A stretch of 6,926 bases of DNA from an uncultured Roseburia sp. (GCA_945928585.1 CAMENQ010000128.1:1-6926); one strand, 5' to 3'; shown: positions 1 through 6,768, numbered from the stretch's first letter. Numbers and translations: made by a program. The notes: generated by a model not told the origin, from the letters alone.

Positions 1-96
1 TACCAGTATATTACGTGCCTCCATATCACCACCCTTAAGGCGGCTTAAAAGCTTTTTTTCCTCAATGGTCCTACGGGGCTCTTTAAATGCCTTCAA
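1..96 (-). CDS. sigK: RNA polymerase sporulation sigma factor, SigK type (N-terminal 32 codons, cut by the window)
   Basis: Read on the minus strand from position 96, the frame is open to the window edge. It begins KAFKEP, continues with EEKKLL and ends LKGGDMEARNILV. This matches the N-terminus of mature SigK: Bacillus subtilis has AFPQPLSSSEEKKYL followed by GDEHARNML at the same spacing, leading into sigma region 2. SigK is the late mother-cell sigma factor that directs core RNA polymerase to coat and maturation genes. I prefer the TTG start at 94-96 because AGGGTG lies 5 nt upstream (102-107), whereas the in-frame ATG at 115-117 has no Shine-Dalgarno and would translate that site. With either start there is no 20-residue hydrophobic pro-sequence, so proteolytic activation seems unlikely. 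G+C is 43 of the first 100 bases by hand count. SigE or another sigma-70 paralogue remains possible, since regions 2-4 are outside the window. Confidence 0.72.
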   Translation of the reverse strand, partial: MKAFKEPRRTIEEKKLLSRLKGGDMEARNILV

Positions 97-101
97 TGAT
101 A

Positions 102-107
102 CACCCT
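102..107 (-). promoter_or_regulatory. Shine-Dalgarno site that decides the TTG start of sigK
   Basis: The minus strand reads AGGGTG here, 5 nt before the TTG at 94-96. The alternative ATG at 115-117 has only a pyrimidine-rich stretch upstream and no purine-rich ribosome site. This supports TTG as initiation codon. Confidence 0.6.
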
Positions 108-140
108 GACGGCACATAAACCGAAGCTGAAAGGTTATTA

Positions 141-168
141 TATAATATGAAGAAAAAGGAATTTAGGT
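141..168 (-). promoter_or_regulatory. Candidate sigma-K (or sigma-E) promoter for sigK
   Basis: On the minus strand, AC (168-167) is followed by 17 nt and then CATATTATA (149-141). This fits the published sigma-K consensus AC-N16/17-CATANNNTA exactly. The -10 is also a 6-of-8 match to the sigma-E box CATACAAT, but no sigma-E -35 is evident. Transcription would start near 134, giving a leader of about 37 nt to the TTG start. That spacing suits the TTG better than the ATG at 115-117. Autoregulation of sigK by its own product is known in Bacillus; here it is inferred only from the motif. Confidence 0.5.
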
Positions 169-189
169 GCCTTTCCAAATAAAATATTG

Positions 190-218
190 TTTACATTAAT
201 GAAAGCTTGTGGTAAATT
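190..218 (+). promoter_or_regulatory. Candidate sigma-A promoter for the HAD phosphatase gene
   Basis: TTTACA (190-195) and TAAATT (213-218) are separated by 17 nt, with TG-n just before the -10 (210-212) forming an extended -10. Initiation near 225 would leave a leader of about 45 nt to the ATG at 271. It lies in the 174-bp divergent region between sigK and the HAD gene, so the two genes appear to be transcribed away from each other by different sigma factors. Confidence 0.5.
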
Positions 219-270
219 GTAATTGGTTTTTATGACTGATATTATTTGGATAAAATGAGAGAGGTAGTAT

Positions 271-1074
271 ATGGTAAAACTGATTTGCAGTGATATAGAT
301 GGAACACTGGTAAAGGATGGAACATTTGAATTGAATACGGCATATTATGATGAGATAAGGCGTTTAAAGGAAAAAAACATATATTTCTGTGCTGCATCAG
401 GAAGACCATATTCCAGTATAAAAAAACTGTTTGCACCGGTTATAGATGATATATATGTTATTTGTGATAACGGAGCATGTGTGATAGTGGAAGGAAAACC
501 GGTATATATGGAGAGCATTGACAGGGAAACATCCATAAAGATTATTGGAGAAATAGAAAATATAGAGGAGTGTCATACATATGTATCCTGTGTAAACAGG
601 GGATATGTGGATAAAAATGCTATGGAATTGTATGACTGGCTGGTAAATGGATACAGAATAGATATGGAACTTATAGAAAAAATGCCACAGGATTTGCCGG
701 AGGATGATCCTATTCTTTGTATAGAAATGTATCATAAATCTGAGGCTGAAAAAAAGGCGGTTGAAAATGGCATAGTAGAACGATGGGGAAGAGAGAAAGG
801 TTTAAGGATAGGCTGCGCAGGAAAACAGTGGATGCATATAAATAATAAGGGAGCAGATAAAGGACAGTCATTAAAGCGTCTGGCAGAGATAATTGGTGTA
901 ACATATGATGAAATTATGGTATTCGGAGATAACATAAATGACCTTGGAATGCTTGCAGCAGGCCGTTACAGCTATGCAATAGGCAATGCAAGGCAGGAGG
1001 TTATGGCAGCAGCAAAATATGTGGCAGATACAAATATAAATGACGGAGTGCTTAAAGTAATTAGGACATTGTAA
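271..1074 (+). CDS. Cof-type HAD-IIB family hydrolase (small-molecule phosphatase)
   Basis: This 267-residue cytosolic protein carries all HAD motifs. Motif I is DIDGT with the nucleophile D8 and acid/base D10; motif II is ASGRP with S43; motif III is the lysine K197 in DKGQSL; motif IV is GDNIND with D220 and D224 for magnesium. The residues between motifs II and III (about 80-190) form the C2B cap typical of Cof/YidA-like enzymes, which dephosphorylate sugar phosphates, flavin or pyridoxal phosphates. The substrate cannot be predicted from motifs alone. Length is normal for the family. The ATG is preceded by GAGAGG (259-264) at 6 nt spacing. No terminator follows; the next gene seems to have its own promoter overlapping this gene's stop. 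The functional link to neighbours is unclear. Confidence 0.93.
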   Translation: MVKLICSDIDGTLVKDGTFELNTAYYDEIRRLKEKNIYFCAASGRPYSSIKKLFAPVIDDIYVICDNGACVIVEGKPVYMESIDRETSIKIIGEIENIEECHTYVSCVNRGYVDKNAMELYDWLVNGYRIDMELIEKMPQDLPEDDPILCIEMYHKSEAEKKAVENGIVERWGREKGLRIGCAGKQWMHINNKGADKGQSLKRLAEIIGVTYDEIMVFGDNINDLGMLAAGRYSYAIGNARQEVMAAAKYVADTNINDGVLKVIRTL

Positions 1075-1097
1075 AATTATAAAAATTAGTATATACT
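1069..1097 (+). promoter_or_regulatory. Candidate sigma-A promoter for the DUF6472 / J-domain pair
   Basis: TTGTAA (1069-1074, overlapping the end of the HAD gene) and TATACT (1092-1097) are spaced by 17 nt. The -10 matches consensus in 5 of 6 positions and the -35 in 4 of 6. Initiation near 1104 would give a leader of about 23 nt. The -10 lies inside a perfect palindrome (1086-1099). Confidence 0.5.
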
Positions 1098-1099
1098 AA
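1086..1099 (+). repeat. Perfect 14-bp palindrome over the -10 box
   Basis: TTAGTATATACTAA is its own reverse complement. It covers the candidate -10 element TATACT, the position expected for a repressor operator. It is A+T-rich apart from one G:C pair in each half, so chance is not excluded. No T-tract follows, so it is not a terminator. Confidence 0.45.
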
Positions 1100-1126
1100 A
1101 CATATGTGAAAGGAAATGAATGCCAT

Positions 1127-1306
1127 ATGAAACAGACAAGCTGTGATTATTGCAGTAATTATATATATGATGAGGATTACGAGGATTACCGTTGTATGAT
1201 TAATCTTGACGAGGATGAGGCAGTAAGGCTTATGTGTGATGCAAGCTATAATTGTCCGTATTTTCAAATGGATGATGAATATAAGATAGTCAGAAAACAG
1301 ATGTAG
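1127..1306 (+). CDS. Small cysteine-bearing protein, DUF6472-like
   Basis: This 59-residue protein starts with CxxC (C6, C9), followed by C23, C37 and C43-P44, and ends DDEYKIVRKQM. The middle is very acidic (YDEDYEDY, LDEDE). The pattern matches my recollection of DUF6472, a short family common in Lachnospiraceae with no assigned function. The cysteine spacing suggests a small zinc-binding knuckle, which is inference. An in-frame GTG at 1106 would add seven residues, but it has no ribosome site. The ATG at 1127 has AGGA (1111-1114) 12 nt upstream, a rather long spacing, and gives a start immediately before the conserved cysteines. The next gene begins 24 nt after the stop, so the two are probably co-transcribed. 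No signal peptide or membrane segment is visible. Confidence 0.75.
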   Translation: MKQTSCDYCSNYIYDEDYEDYRCMINLDEDEAVRLMCDASYNCPYFQMDDEYKIVRKQM

Positions 1307-1330
1307 CCTTAAGCCTGGAAGGAGAAACGT

Positions 1331-1849
1331 ATGAAAAGTCAGGTAAATTTTGTGTACGATATAAATGATGATCCGCAGGATGAAATAAAGCACTGGCTCT
1401 TTCTGGAAAACGTCAGACTGCAGCAGGAAAGACAGGAATTGACAGAGGAGAGGCAAAAGCTTACAAAAGAAAAAAACACATTTGAAAAAGAAAAGAAGAG
1501 TTATCAGTCTGCCCTGGACATACAGGAAAAGAGACTTTCAAAGCAAAAGGAGCTTTTTGAAAAACAGTGGCAGATAATGGAAAATGAGCTTAGACGAATA
1601 GCAAAGGATAAGGCAGCTATAGAGAGAGACAGGGAAAATCTAAAAAAGCTTCAGGCGCAGGCAAGAAATACGGCATATATGAGTGAAAGCCGCTTCTTTG
1701 CAGGTATTTCCAGCCAGGTGGGACTCAAAAAAAGATACAGGGAGCTTTTAAAAATATATCATCCTGATAATGAAGGCGGAGATGATGCCACTGTGCTTCT
1801 TATTAATCAGGAATACAAAAATTTAAAGAGAAAATACGGTATTGACTAA
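1331..1849 (+). CDS. Coiled-coil protein with C-terminal J-domain (DnaJ-like)
   Basis: The protein has 172 residues. Residues about 25-117 are almost uninterrupted heptad-like sequence rich in E, K, Q and R (for example RQELTEERQKLTKEK), predicting a long coiled coil. Residues about 122-172 resemble a compact J-domain: helix II LKKRYRELLKIY, the diagnostic H144-P145-D146, then helix III ending EYKNLKRKYG. The HPD motif is the part of J-proteins that stimulates the ATPase of Hsp70 (DnaK). No glycine/phenylalanine linker, zinc-finger region or substrate domain of canonical DnaJ is present, so this is a class III J-protein whose coiled coil may choose the client or dimerise. The ribosome site GGAAGGAG (1317-1324) lies 6 nt from the ATG. 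The stop codon overlaps the -35 of the next promoter and a terminator follows. The client is unknown. Confidence 0.82.
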   Translation: MKSQVNFVYDINDDPQDEIKHWLFLENVRLQQERQELTEERQKLTKEKNTFEKEKKSYQSALDIQEKRLSKQKELFEKQWQIMENELRRIAKDKAAIERDRENLKKLQAQARNTAYMSESRFFAGISSQVGLKKRYRELLKIYHPDNEGGDDATVLLINQEYKNLKRKYGID

Positions 1850-1870
1850 AATAAAATTAAATGATATTAT
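1842..1870 (+). promoter_or_regulatory. Strong candidate sigma-A promoter immediately upstream of the terminator
   Basis: TTGACT (1842-1847) and TATTAT (1865-1870) are exactly 17 nt apart, each matching consensus at 5 of 6 positions. The -35 overlaps the last codons and stop of the J-domain gene. Initiation near 1877 would put the terminator hairpin at about +12 to +38, ahead of yifB. It is therefore either an attenuated yifB promoter or the source of a very short RNA. Confidence 0.55.
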
Positions 1871-1887
1871 GAAAAAAATCATCAATC

Positions 1888-1914
1888 AAAAGCAGGGCTA
1901 TGCCCTGCTTTTTT
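1888..1914 (+). terminator. Rho-independent terminator between the J-domain gene and yifB
   Basis: AAAAGCAGGGC (1888-1898) pairs with GCCCTGCTTTT (1902-1912) around a TAT loop. This gives an 11-bp stem with a G+C-rich core, running into six T residues (1909-1914). It should end the transcript of the HAD-side genes and also any RNA begun at the promoter at 1842-1870. Only 29 nt, including the ribosome site, separate it from the yifB start. Confidence 0.88.
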
Positions 1915-1943
1915 GCGTGGCTGTAAAGAAAGGAGTCTGTAAT

Positions 1944-3473
1944 ATGTTTTGTAAAATCCATAGTGCAGCCATCAGAGGTATAGAAATGCTTCCTGTTGAG
2001 ATAGAAGTAGATGTAAGTGATGGTCTGCCAATGCTTGATATGGTCGGTTTATTAAATTCGGAGGTAAGGGAAGCAAAAGAAAGAGTGCGTACTGCCATAA
2101 AAAATATGGGAGAAACTATTCCGCCAAAAAGGATAACCATAAATTTATCACCGGCAGGTGTAAGAAAAGAGGGAAGCGGTTTTGATCTGCCTATAGGAAT
2201 AGGCATACTTACGGCTGCAGGTATCATTAAACCGGTATTTAATATGGAAAAAACAATAGTGACAGGAGAATTAAGTCTTGACGGAAAACTGAAGGGAATA
2301 AGAGGAATACTTGCAATAGCTTCATCTGCAAAGGAAAATGGCTATGAACGAATTATTGTTCCTGAGGAAAATGCAGAAGAGGCAGCTGTAGTTGAAGGGA
2401 TAGAGGTTATAGCTGCAAAAGATTTAAAGGAGTGCAGTGATGTCATAAATGGCTGGATCGATGGAAAAATAGTGAAAAATACCATTAATTTAAAAAAAGA
2501 AAATATATATAATGAAAATCAAAGAGAGGATTTTTCGGATGTAAACGGTCAGGAGGCTTTAAAAAGAGGGGCACTTATAGCAGCAGCAGGTAAACATAAT
2601 ATATTGTTTATCGGACCGCCCGGCAGTGGGAAAACCATGGTTGCCTCGCGTATTGCAGGCATTCTTCCTGCACCGGAGCCGGAAGAATGCATAGAAATAA
2701 CAAAAATACATAGTATAGCAGGGGAATTAAAGGGCAACAGCTTTATAAAAAAAAGACCATTTAGAAGTCCTCACCATACAATAACAGCCGGAGCCATGGC
2801 AGGAGGCGGATTAAATGTAAAGCCGGGAGAGCTGACACTGGCACACAGAGGTGTATTGTTTTTAGATGAACTGGCAGAATTTAAAAGAGAGTCAATTGAG
2901 GTGTTAAGGCAGCCTATGGAAAGCAAAAGCATTTCAATAACAAGAACCAGTGGAACATATGTGTTTCCTGCGGATTTTATGCTTGTGGCAGCAACAAATC
3001 CATGCAGGTGCGGCTATTATCCTGACCGAAGTAGATGCAGTTGTACTGAAAATGAAGTGAAAAAATATATAGGCAAAATAAGCGGACCTCTTTTAAACAG
3101 AATTGATATAATGATAAGCTCACCTGTTATGAAAATAAGCGAATTGCAGAAAAAAAGGACAAATGAAACATCAGCTGAAATGAGAAAAAAGGTAGAGGCA
3201 GTAAGACTTATACAATCAGAAAGGTATAAGGGAACAGGTATAACTTTTAATGGAGACCTGTCACCTGCTGAGATAAAAAAATACTGTTATTTGGGGGAGG
3301 AGGAAAAAATATTTTTAAGAAATGTATTAGAAACAATGGGTGTAAGCACTAGAACATATTATAAAATTATAAGAGTATCAAGGACAATAGCAGATTTAGA
3401 CGGTGCGTTGAATATAGGAAAAAGACATTTGGCTGAAGCAATAGGTTACAGGTCTGTGATAGAGAAAGGATAG
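1944..3473 (+). CDS. yifB: YifB/ComM family Mg-chelatase-like AAA+ ATPase
   Basis: The protein has 509 residues, the usual family length. Residues 1 to about 165 form the ChlI-type N-terminal domain with the typical opening FCKIHSAAIRGIE and a GLPMLDMVGL-like segment. The AAA+ core has Walker A GPPGSGKT (224-231) and Walker B LFLDE (D308, E309). A cysteine cluster follows NPC (C354, C356, C365, C367), then LLNRIDI and the C-terminal Mg-chelatase domain. ComM of Vibrio and Haemophilus is a hexameric branch-migration helicase needed for integrating transformed DNA; that role is inferred here. The frame is open upstream to 1842, but that extension would translate the terminator and lacks a ribosome site. 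ATG 1944 has AAAGGAG (1929-1935) 8 nt upstream and matches the family N-terminus. dprA follows after 11 nt, so they form an operon. No promoter fits between the terminator and the start. Confidence 0.95.
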   Translation: MFCKIHSAAIRGIEMLPVEIEVDVSDGLPMLDMVGLLNSEVREAKERVRTAIKNMGETIPPKRITINLSPAGVRKEGSGFDLPIGIGILTAAGIIKPVFNMEKTIVTGELSLDGKLKGIRGILAIASSAKENGYERIIVPEENAEEAAVVEGIEVIAAKDLKECSDVINGWIDGKIVKNTINLKKENIYNENQREDFSDVNGQEALKRGALIAAAGKHNILFIGPPGSGKTMVASRIAGILPAPEPEECIEITKIHSIAGELKGNSFIKKRPFRSPHHTITAGAMAGGGLNVKPGELTLAHRGVLFLDELAEFKRESIEVLRQPMESKSISITRTSGTYVFPADFMLVAATNPCRCGYYPDRSRCSCTENEVKKYIGKISGPLLNRIDIMISSPVMKISELQKKRTNETSAEMRKKVEAVRLIQSERYKGTGITFNGDLSPAEIKKYCYLGEEEKIFLRNVLETMGVSTRTYYKIIRVSRTIADLDGALNIGKRHLAEAIGYRSVIEKG

Positions 3474-3484
3474 AAATATAAAAA

Positions 3485-4603
3485 ATGGAAGATAAGAAAT
3501 TGTCGGATAAAAAAGAAATAAATAATGAACAAAGAAATTACAGATTGTGGTTTCATTGTACTGAGGCTATAAACTTACCGAAAAAAAAAAAACTTTTGGA
3601 ATTTTTTAAATCTACAGAGGAAATATATAAATGTAGTGCAAAAAGACTGATGTTGTCAGAAATTTTATCAGAGGAAGAAGTAAATCGTCTTATACATTCA
3701 AAAAACACTATAGATATTGAAGCTCAGCTTGAATATATGGAGAAAAATAATGTATCTGTTATTTTTGAAGATGACAGAGATTATCCGGAAAAGTTAAAAA
3801 ACATTAGTAACCCGCCATATTGCCTGTTTGTAAAGGGAAGACTTCCAAAAGAAAAAAAGACAGTGGCAGTGGTAGGTGCAAGAGGGTGTACAAATTATGG
3901 AAGGCAGCTTGCGAAAAAAATAGGCAGTGATATGGCAAAGCAGGGTGTGGGTGTTATTGGAGGCATGGCAAGGGGAATAGATACCTATGGACACAGAGGA
4001 GCATTGGAAGCAGGAGGAAATTCCTATGCAGTACTGGGCTGTGGAGTGGATATATGCTATCCGTATGAAAATATAGAAATATATGAGGAAATGAAAGAAA
4101 AAGGCGGAGTCATATCTGAATTTCCACTAGGCTGTCAGCCTAAAAGCTGGAATTTTCCTGTCAGGAACAGAATAATAAGCGGATTATCTGATTTGGTAAT
4201 TGTGGTAGAGGCGAGAAGAAAAAGCGGCTCGCTTATAACTGCAGAGTATGCTTTGAGTCAGGGAATTGATGTTATGGCTGTGCCGGGAAGAACGACGGAC
4301 GTTTTAAGCGAGGGCTGTAACAGTCTGATAAAAGATGGTGCGTATGTATATACTTCTACGGAAGATATAAATGATATACTGAAAATCAAAAATGTGAAAA
4401 AAAGTGAAATTTTAGTTAAGGTACTTGAAAAAGATTTTGAGGTGGTGTATAGTAAAACGGATTTGGTGCCTGTTTCCTTACAGGAACTGGCAGATAAAAC
4501 AGGCTTTGACACAGGAAAAACTCTTGAAATTTTAGTGAAGCTTCAGCTTGAAGGACTTATATGTGAGCCTGCGAAAAACTATTATGCGAGAAAAAGCATA
4601 TGA
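3485..4603 (+). CDS. dprA: DNA-processing protein DprA (Smf)
   Basis: The product (372 residues) binds incoming single-stranded DNA and loads RecA during natural transformation. It has a divergent helix-hairpin-helix-like N-terminal region (about 15-75). The Rossmann-like core holds VAVVGAR (127-133), GGMARGID (159-166, where most relatives have S at the first position), HRGAL (170-174), PVRNRII (225-231) and KSGSL (246-250). A winged-helix C-terminal domain occupies about 315-368. Its start is 11 nt after yifB. The only ribosome site is AAAGGA at 3465-3470, 14 nt from the ATG, so translation may depend on coupling; the next in-frame ATG is about 50 codons on. Codons 33-36 are an uninterrupted run of 12 A, a possible slippage site. 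Whether this organism is transformable is not shown; DprA is also kept in species not known to take up DNA. Confidence 0.95.
   Translation: MEDKKLSDKKEINNEQRNYRLWFHCTEAINLPKKKKLLEFFKSTEEIYKCSAKRLMLSEILSEEEVNRLIHSKNTIDIEAQLEYMEKNNVSVIFEDDRDYPEKLKNISNPPYCLFVKGRLPKEKKTVAVVGARGCTNYGRQLAKKIGSDMAKQGVGVIGGMARGIDTYGHRGALEAGGNSYAVLGCGVDICYPYENIEIYEEMKEKGGVISEFPLGCQPKSWNFPVRNRIISGLSDLVIVVEARRKSGSLITAEYALSQGIDVMAVPGRTTDVLSEGCNSLIKDGAYVYTSTEDINDILKIKNVKKSEILVKVLEKDFEVVYSKTDLVPVSLQELADKTGFDTGKTLEILVKLQLEGLICEPAKNYYARKSI
3581..3592 (+). repeat. Homopolymer tract of 12 A within dprA
   Basis: Twelve consecutive A residues encode four lysines (residues 33-36 of DprA) between CCG and CTT codons. It is the longest mononucleotide run I see in the window. 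Gain or loss of one A would truncate DprA before its Rossmann core. Confidence 0.9.
4425..4453 (+). promoter_or_regulatory. Candidate internal promoter for topA within dprA
   Basis: TTGAAA (4425-4430) and TATAGT (4448-4453) are 17 nt apart, each matching the sigma-A consensus at 5 of 6 positions. Initiation near 4460 would give a leader of about 184 nt to the topA ATG. It would let this housekeeping gene be expressed independently of the competence genes. Because it lies in coding sequence of an AT-rich genome, it may be fortuitous. Confidence 0.35.
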
Positions 4604-4643
4604 AACCAAATGAGTGATATTGTATATGAAATGGAGAATATAA

Positions 4644-6728
4644 ATGGCTAAGAATCTTGTGATACTGGAGTCTCCTGCAAAGGTAAAAACAGTAAAAAAA
4701 ATATTAGGCTCAAATTATGAAGTTGTTGCGTCAAACGGACATGTAAGAGATATGCCGAAAAGTACTATGGGCATTGATTTTGACAATGATTATGAACCAA
4801 AATATATAACCATAAGAGGTAAGGGGGATAAGCTTGCTGAACTTAGAAAACTTGTTAAAAAAGCTGACAAGGTATACCTTGCAACTGACCCTGACCGTGA
4901 GGGAGAAGCTATAGCGTGGCATTTGACACAGGCATTAAAGCTTGATGACAAGAAGGCAGTCAGAATCACATTTAATGAGATTACAAAAAATGCCGTAAAA
5001 GAATCACTGAAAAATCCAAGAGGAATAAATATGGATTTAGTGGATGCACAGCAGGCAAGACGTGTTCTTGACAGAATGGTAGGCTACAGTATTAGTCCGG
5101 TACTCTGGGCAAAGGTTAAAAGAGGCTTAAGTGCCGGACGTGTCCAGTCAGTTGCTCTTCGTATGATATGTGACAGAGAAGATGAGATAAATGCATTTAT
5201 TCCAGAAGAGTATTGGACACTTGAAGCTATGTTAAAAGTTAAAGGGGAAAGAAAATCACTTACGGCAAAATTTTACGGAGATAAATCCGGAAAAATAAAT
5301 GTAAAATCCAAAGAAGAAATGGATGAAATTACTAAGAAAATTAAAAAAGGTAAATTCGTTGTAAAGGATATAAAGACAGGTGAAAGAATAAAGAAATCAC
5401 CACTGCCGTTTACTACAAGTACCTTGCAGCAGGAAGCTTCAAAGGCACTTAATTTTTCAACACAAAAAACCATGCGTATAGCACAGCAGCTTTACGAAGG
5501 TGTGGATATAAGCGGAATGGGAACTATAGGTATTATCACATATTTAAGAACTGATTCCGTAAGAATATCAGATGAGGCAGACAGTGCTGCAAGAACTTAT
5601 ATAAGTAAGACGTATGGTGAAGATTACACGTCAGATACACAGACAAAAAAGAAAAGCAACGGAAAAATACAGGACGCACATGAAGCCATAAGACCTACAA
5701 ATGTAGAACTTACACCTGTTATGTTAAAGGAAAATTTATCAAGAGACCAGTTCAGACTCTATCAGCTTATATGGAAAAGATTTGTGGCCAGCAGGATGGC
5801 AGAGGCAAAATATGAGACTACTTCCATAAAACTTGATGCATCAGGATATATATTTACCGTATCTACATCTAAGCTTGCATTTGATGGATTTATGTCAGTG
5901 TATGTGGAAGAAGACGATAAAGAAAAAGAAGCAGCCAATATGCTTTTGGGAAAGATAACAAAAGATACGGAGCTTACTTTGGAAGAATTAAATGAAAGCC
6001 AGCATTTCACACAGCCTCCTGCACATTTTACTGAGGCGGCTATGGTAAAGGCGTTAGAGGAACAGGGCATAGGAAGACCTAGTACCTATGCTACAACTAT
6101 TACTACTATTATACAGAGACGATATGTTGCAAAAGAAAATAAAAATCTTTATGTGACAGAACTTGGTGAGGCTGTAAATAATATAATGAAGGAAGCCTTT
6201 ACAGTTATAGTGGATACAAGCTTTACGGCTAACCTTGAGTCACTTCTTGATATGGTGGAAGAAGGAAACGTCCAGTGGAAAACTGTAGTAAGAAATTTTT
6301 ATCCTGATTTAGAAATAGCAGTAAAAAATGCTGAAAAAGAGTTGGAAAAAATTGAAATCAGAGACGAAGAGACAGATGTTGTCTGTGATGTATGTGGCAG
6401 AAATATGGTAATAAAATACGGACCTCATGGAAAATTTCTTGCTTGTCCGGGATTTCCTGAATGCAGAAACACAAAGCCGTATTATGAAAAGATAGGTATA
6501 AGCTGTCCGATGTGCGGTAAAGATGTAGTGATTAAGAAAACGAAAAAGGGCAGAAAATATTACGGATGCGAAAATAATCCGGAATGTGAATTTATGTCGT
6601 GGCAGAAGCCGTCAGATAAAAAGTGTCCTGAATGTGGAAAATATATGCTTGAAAAGGGGAATAAGCTTGTATGTTCAGACGAGCAGTGTGGATATGTAGA
6701 AACCAAAAACGAAATGGTAAAAAATTGA
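4644..6728 (+). CDS. topA: DNA topoisomerase I (type IA)
   Basis: TopA (694 residues) relaxes negative supercoils by cutting one strand and passing the other through the break. The Toprim domain opens with LVILESPAK (E9) and holds the metal-binding motif DPDREGE (D82, D84, E86). The catalytic tyrosine is Y300 in TYLRTDS, followed by R302, equivalent to E. coli Y319 and R321. HEAIRPT and GIGRPSTYA complete the signature of the cleavage core. Three C-terminal zinc ribbons of four cysteines each follow: C581/C584/C601/C607, C621/C624/C642/C648 and C661/C664/C677/C682. The length and three-ribbon layout are normal for Firmicutes. GGAG (4633-4636) lies 7 nt before the ATG. The gene starts 40 nt after dprA and may be co-transcribed with it or use the internal promoter at 4425-4453. 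The stop TGA overlaps a perfect TTGACA. Confidence 0.98.
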   Translation: MAKNLVILESPAKVKTVKKILGSNYEVVASNGHVRDMPKSTMGIDFDNDYEPKYITIRGKGDKLAELRKLVKKADKVYLATDPDREGEAIAWHLTQALKLDDKKAVRITFNEITKNAVKESLKNPRGINMDLVDAQQARRVLDRMVGYSISPVLWAKVKRGLSAGRVQSVALRMICDREDEINAFIPEEYWTLEAMLKVKGERKSLTAKFYGDKSGKINVKSKEEMDEITKKIKKGKFVVKDIKTGERIKKSPLPFTTSTLQQEASKALNFSTQKTMRIAQQLYEGVDISGMGTIGIITYLRTDSVRISDEADSAARTYISKTYGEDYTSDTQTKKKSNGKIQDAHEAIRPTNVELTPVMLKENLSRDQFRLYQLIWKRFVASRMAEAKYETTSIKLDASGYIFTVSTSKLAFDGFMSVYVEEDDKEKEAANMLLGKITKDTELTLEELNESQHFTQPPAHFTEAAMVKALEEQGIGRPSTYATTITTIIQRRYVAKENKNLYVTELGEAVNNIMKEAFTVIVDTSFTANLESLLDMVEEGNVQWKTVVRNFYPDLEIAVKNAEKELEKIEIRDEETDVVCDVCGRNMVIKYGPHGKFLACPGFPECRNTKPYYEKIGISCPMCGKDVVIKKTKKGRKYYGCENNPECEFMSWQKPSDKKCPECGKYMLEKGNKLVCSDEQCGYVETKNEMVKN

Positions 6729-6768
6729 CACAATTTATTTAATTGAATGAAAAATTACTTAAATTGTG
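6729..6768 (+). repeat. 9-bp inverted repeat downstream of topA
   Basis: CACAATTTA (6729-6737) and TAAATTGTG (6760-6768) are perfect complements around a 22-nt AT-rich spacer. No T-tract follows, so it is a poor intrinsic terminator. It could be a regulator's paired half-sites or a weak RNA stem at the end of the topA message. Confidence 0.5.

Noticed and set aside
147..182. Eleven-codon plus-strand frame (MKKKEFRCLSK) in the sigK-HAD intergenic region
   Set aside because: It is very short, its AAAGG ribosome-like sequence is about 13 nt away, and the region is better explained by divergent promoters.
397..735. 112-codon open frame on the minus strand inside the HAD gene
   Set aside because: It is antisense to a clearly coding gene with all catalytic motifs; its composition is a typical shadow and it has no known motif.
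1106..1126. GTG start seven codons upstream for the DUF6472-like gene
   Set aside because: There is no Shine-Dalgarno before the GTG, and it would almost coincide with the inferred transcription start near 1104. The ATG at 1127 is the better start.
1061..1456. 131-codon open frame on the minus strand opposite the DUF6472 and J-domain genes
   Set aside because: It is low-complexity, rich in I, L, H and F as expected from antisense of AT-rich coding DNA. It has no recognisable domain, and the plus-strand genes with ribosome sites explain the region.
1842..1943. In-frame 34-codon N-terminal extension of yifB beginning inside the end of the J-domain gene
   Set aside because: It would translate straight through the terminator hairpin and has no ribosome site, whereas ATG 1944 has AAAGGAG at good spacing and matches the family N-terminus and length.
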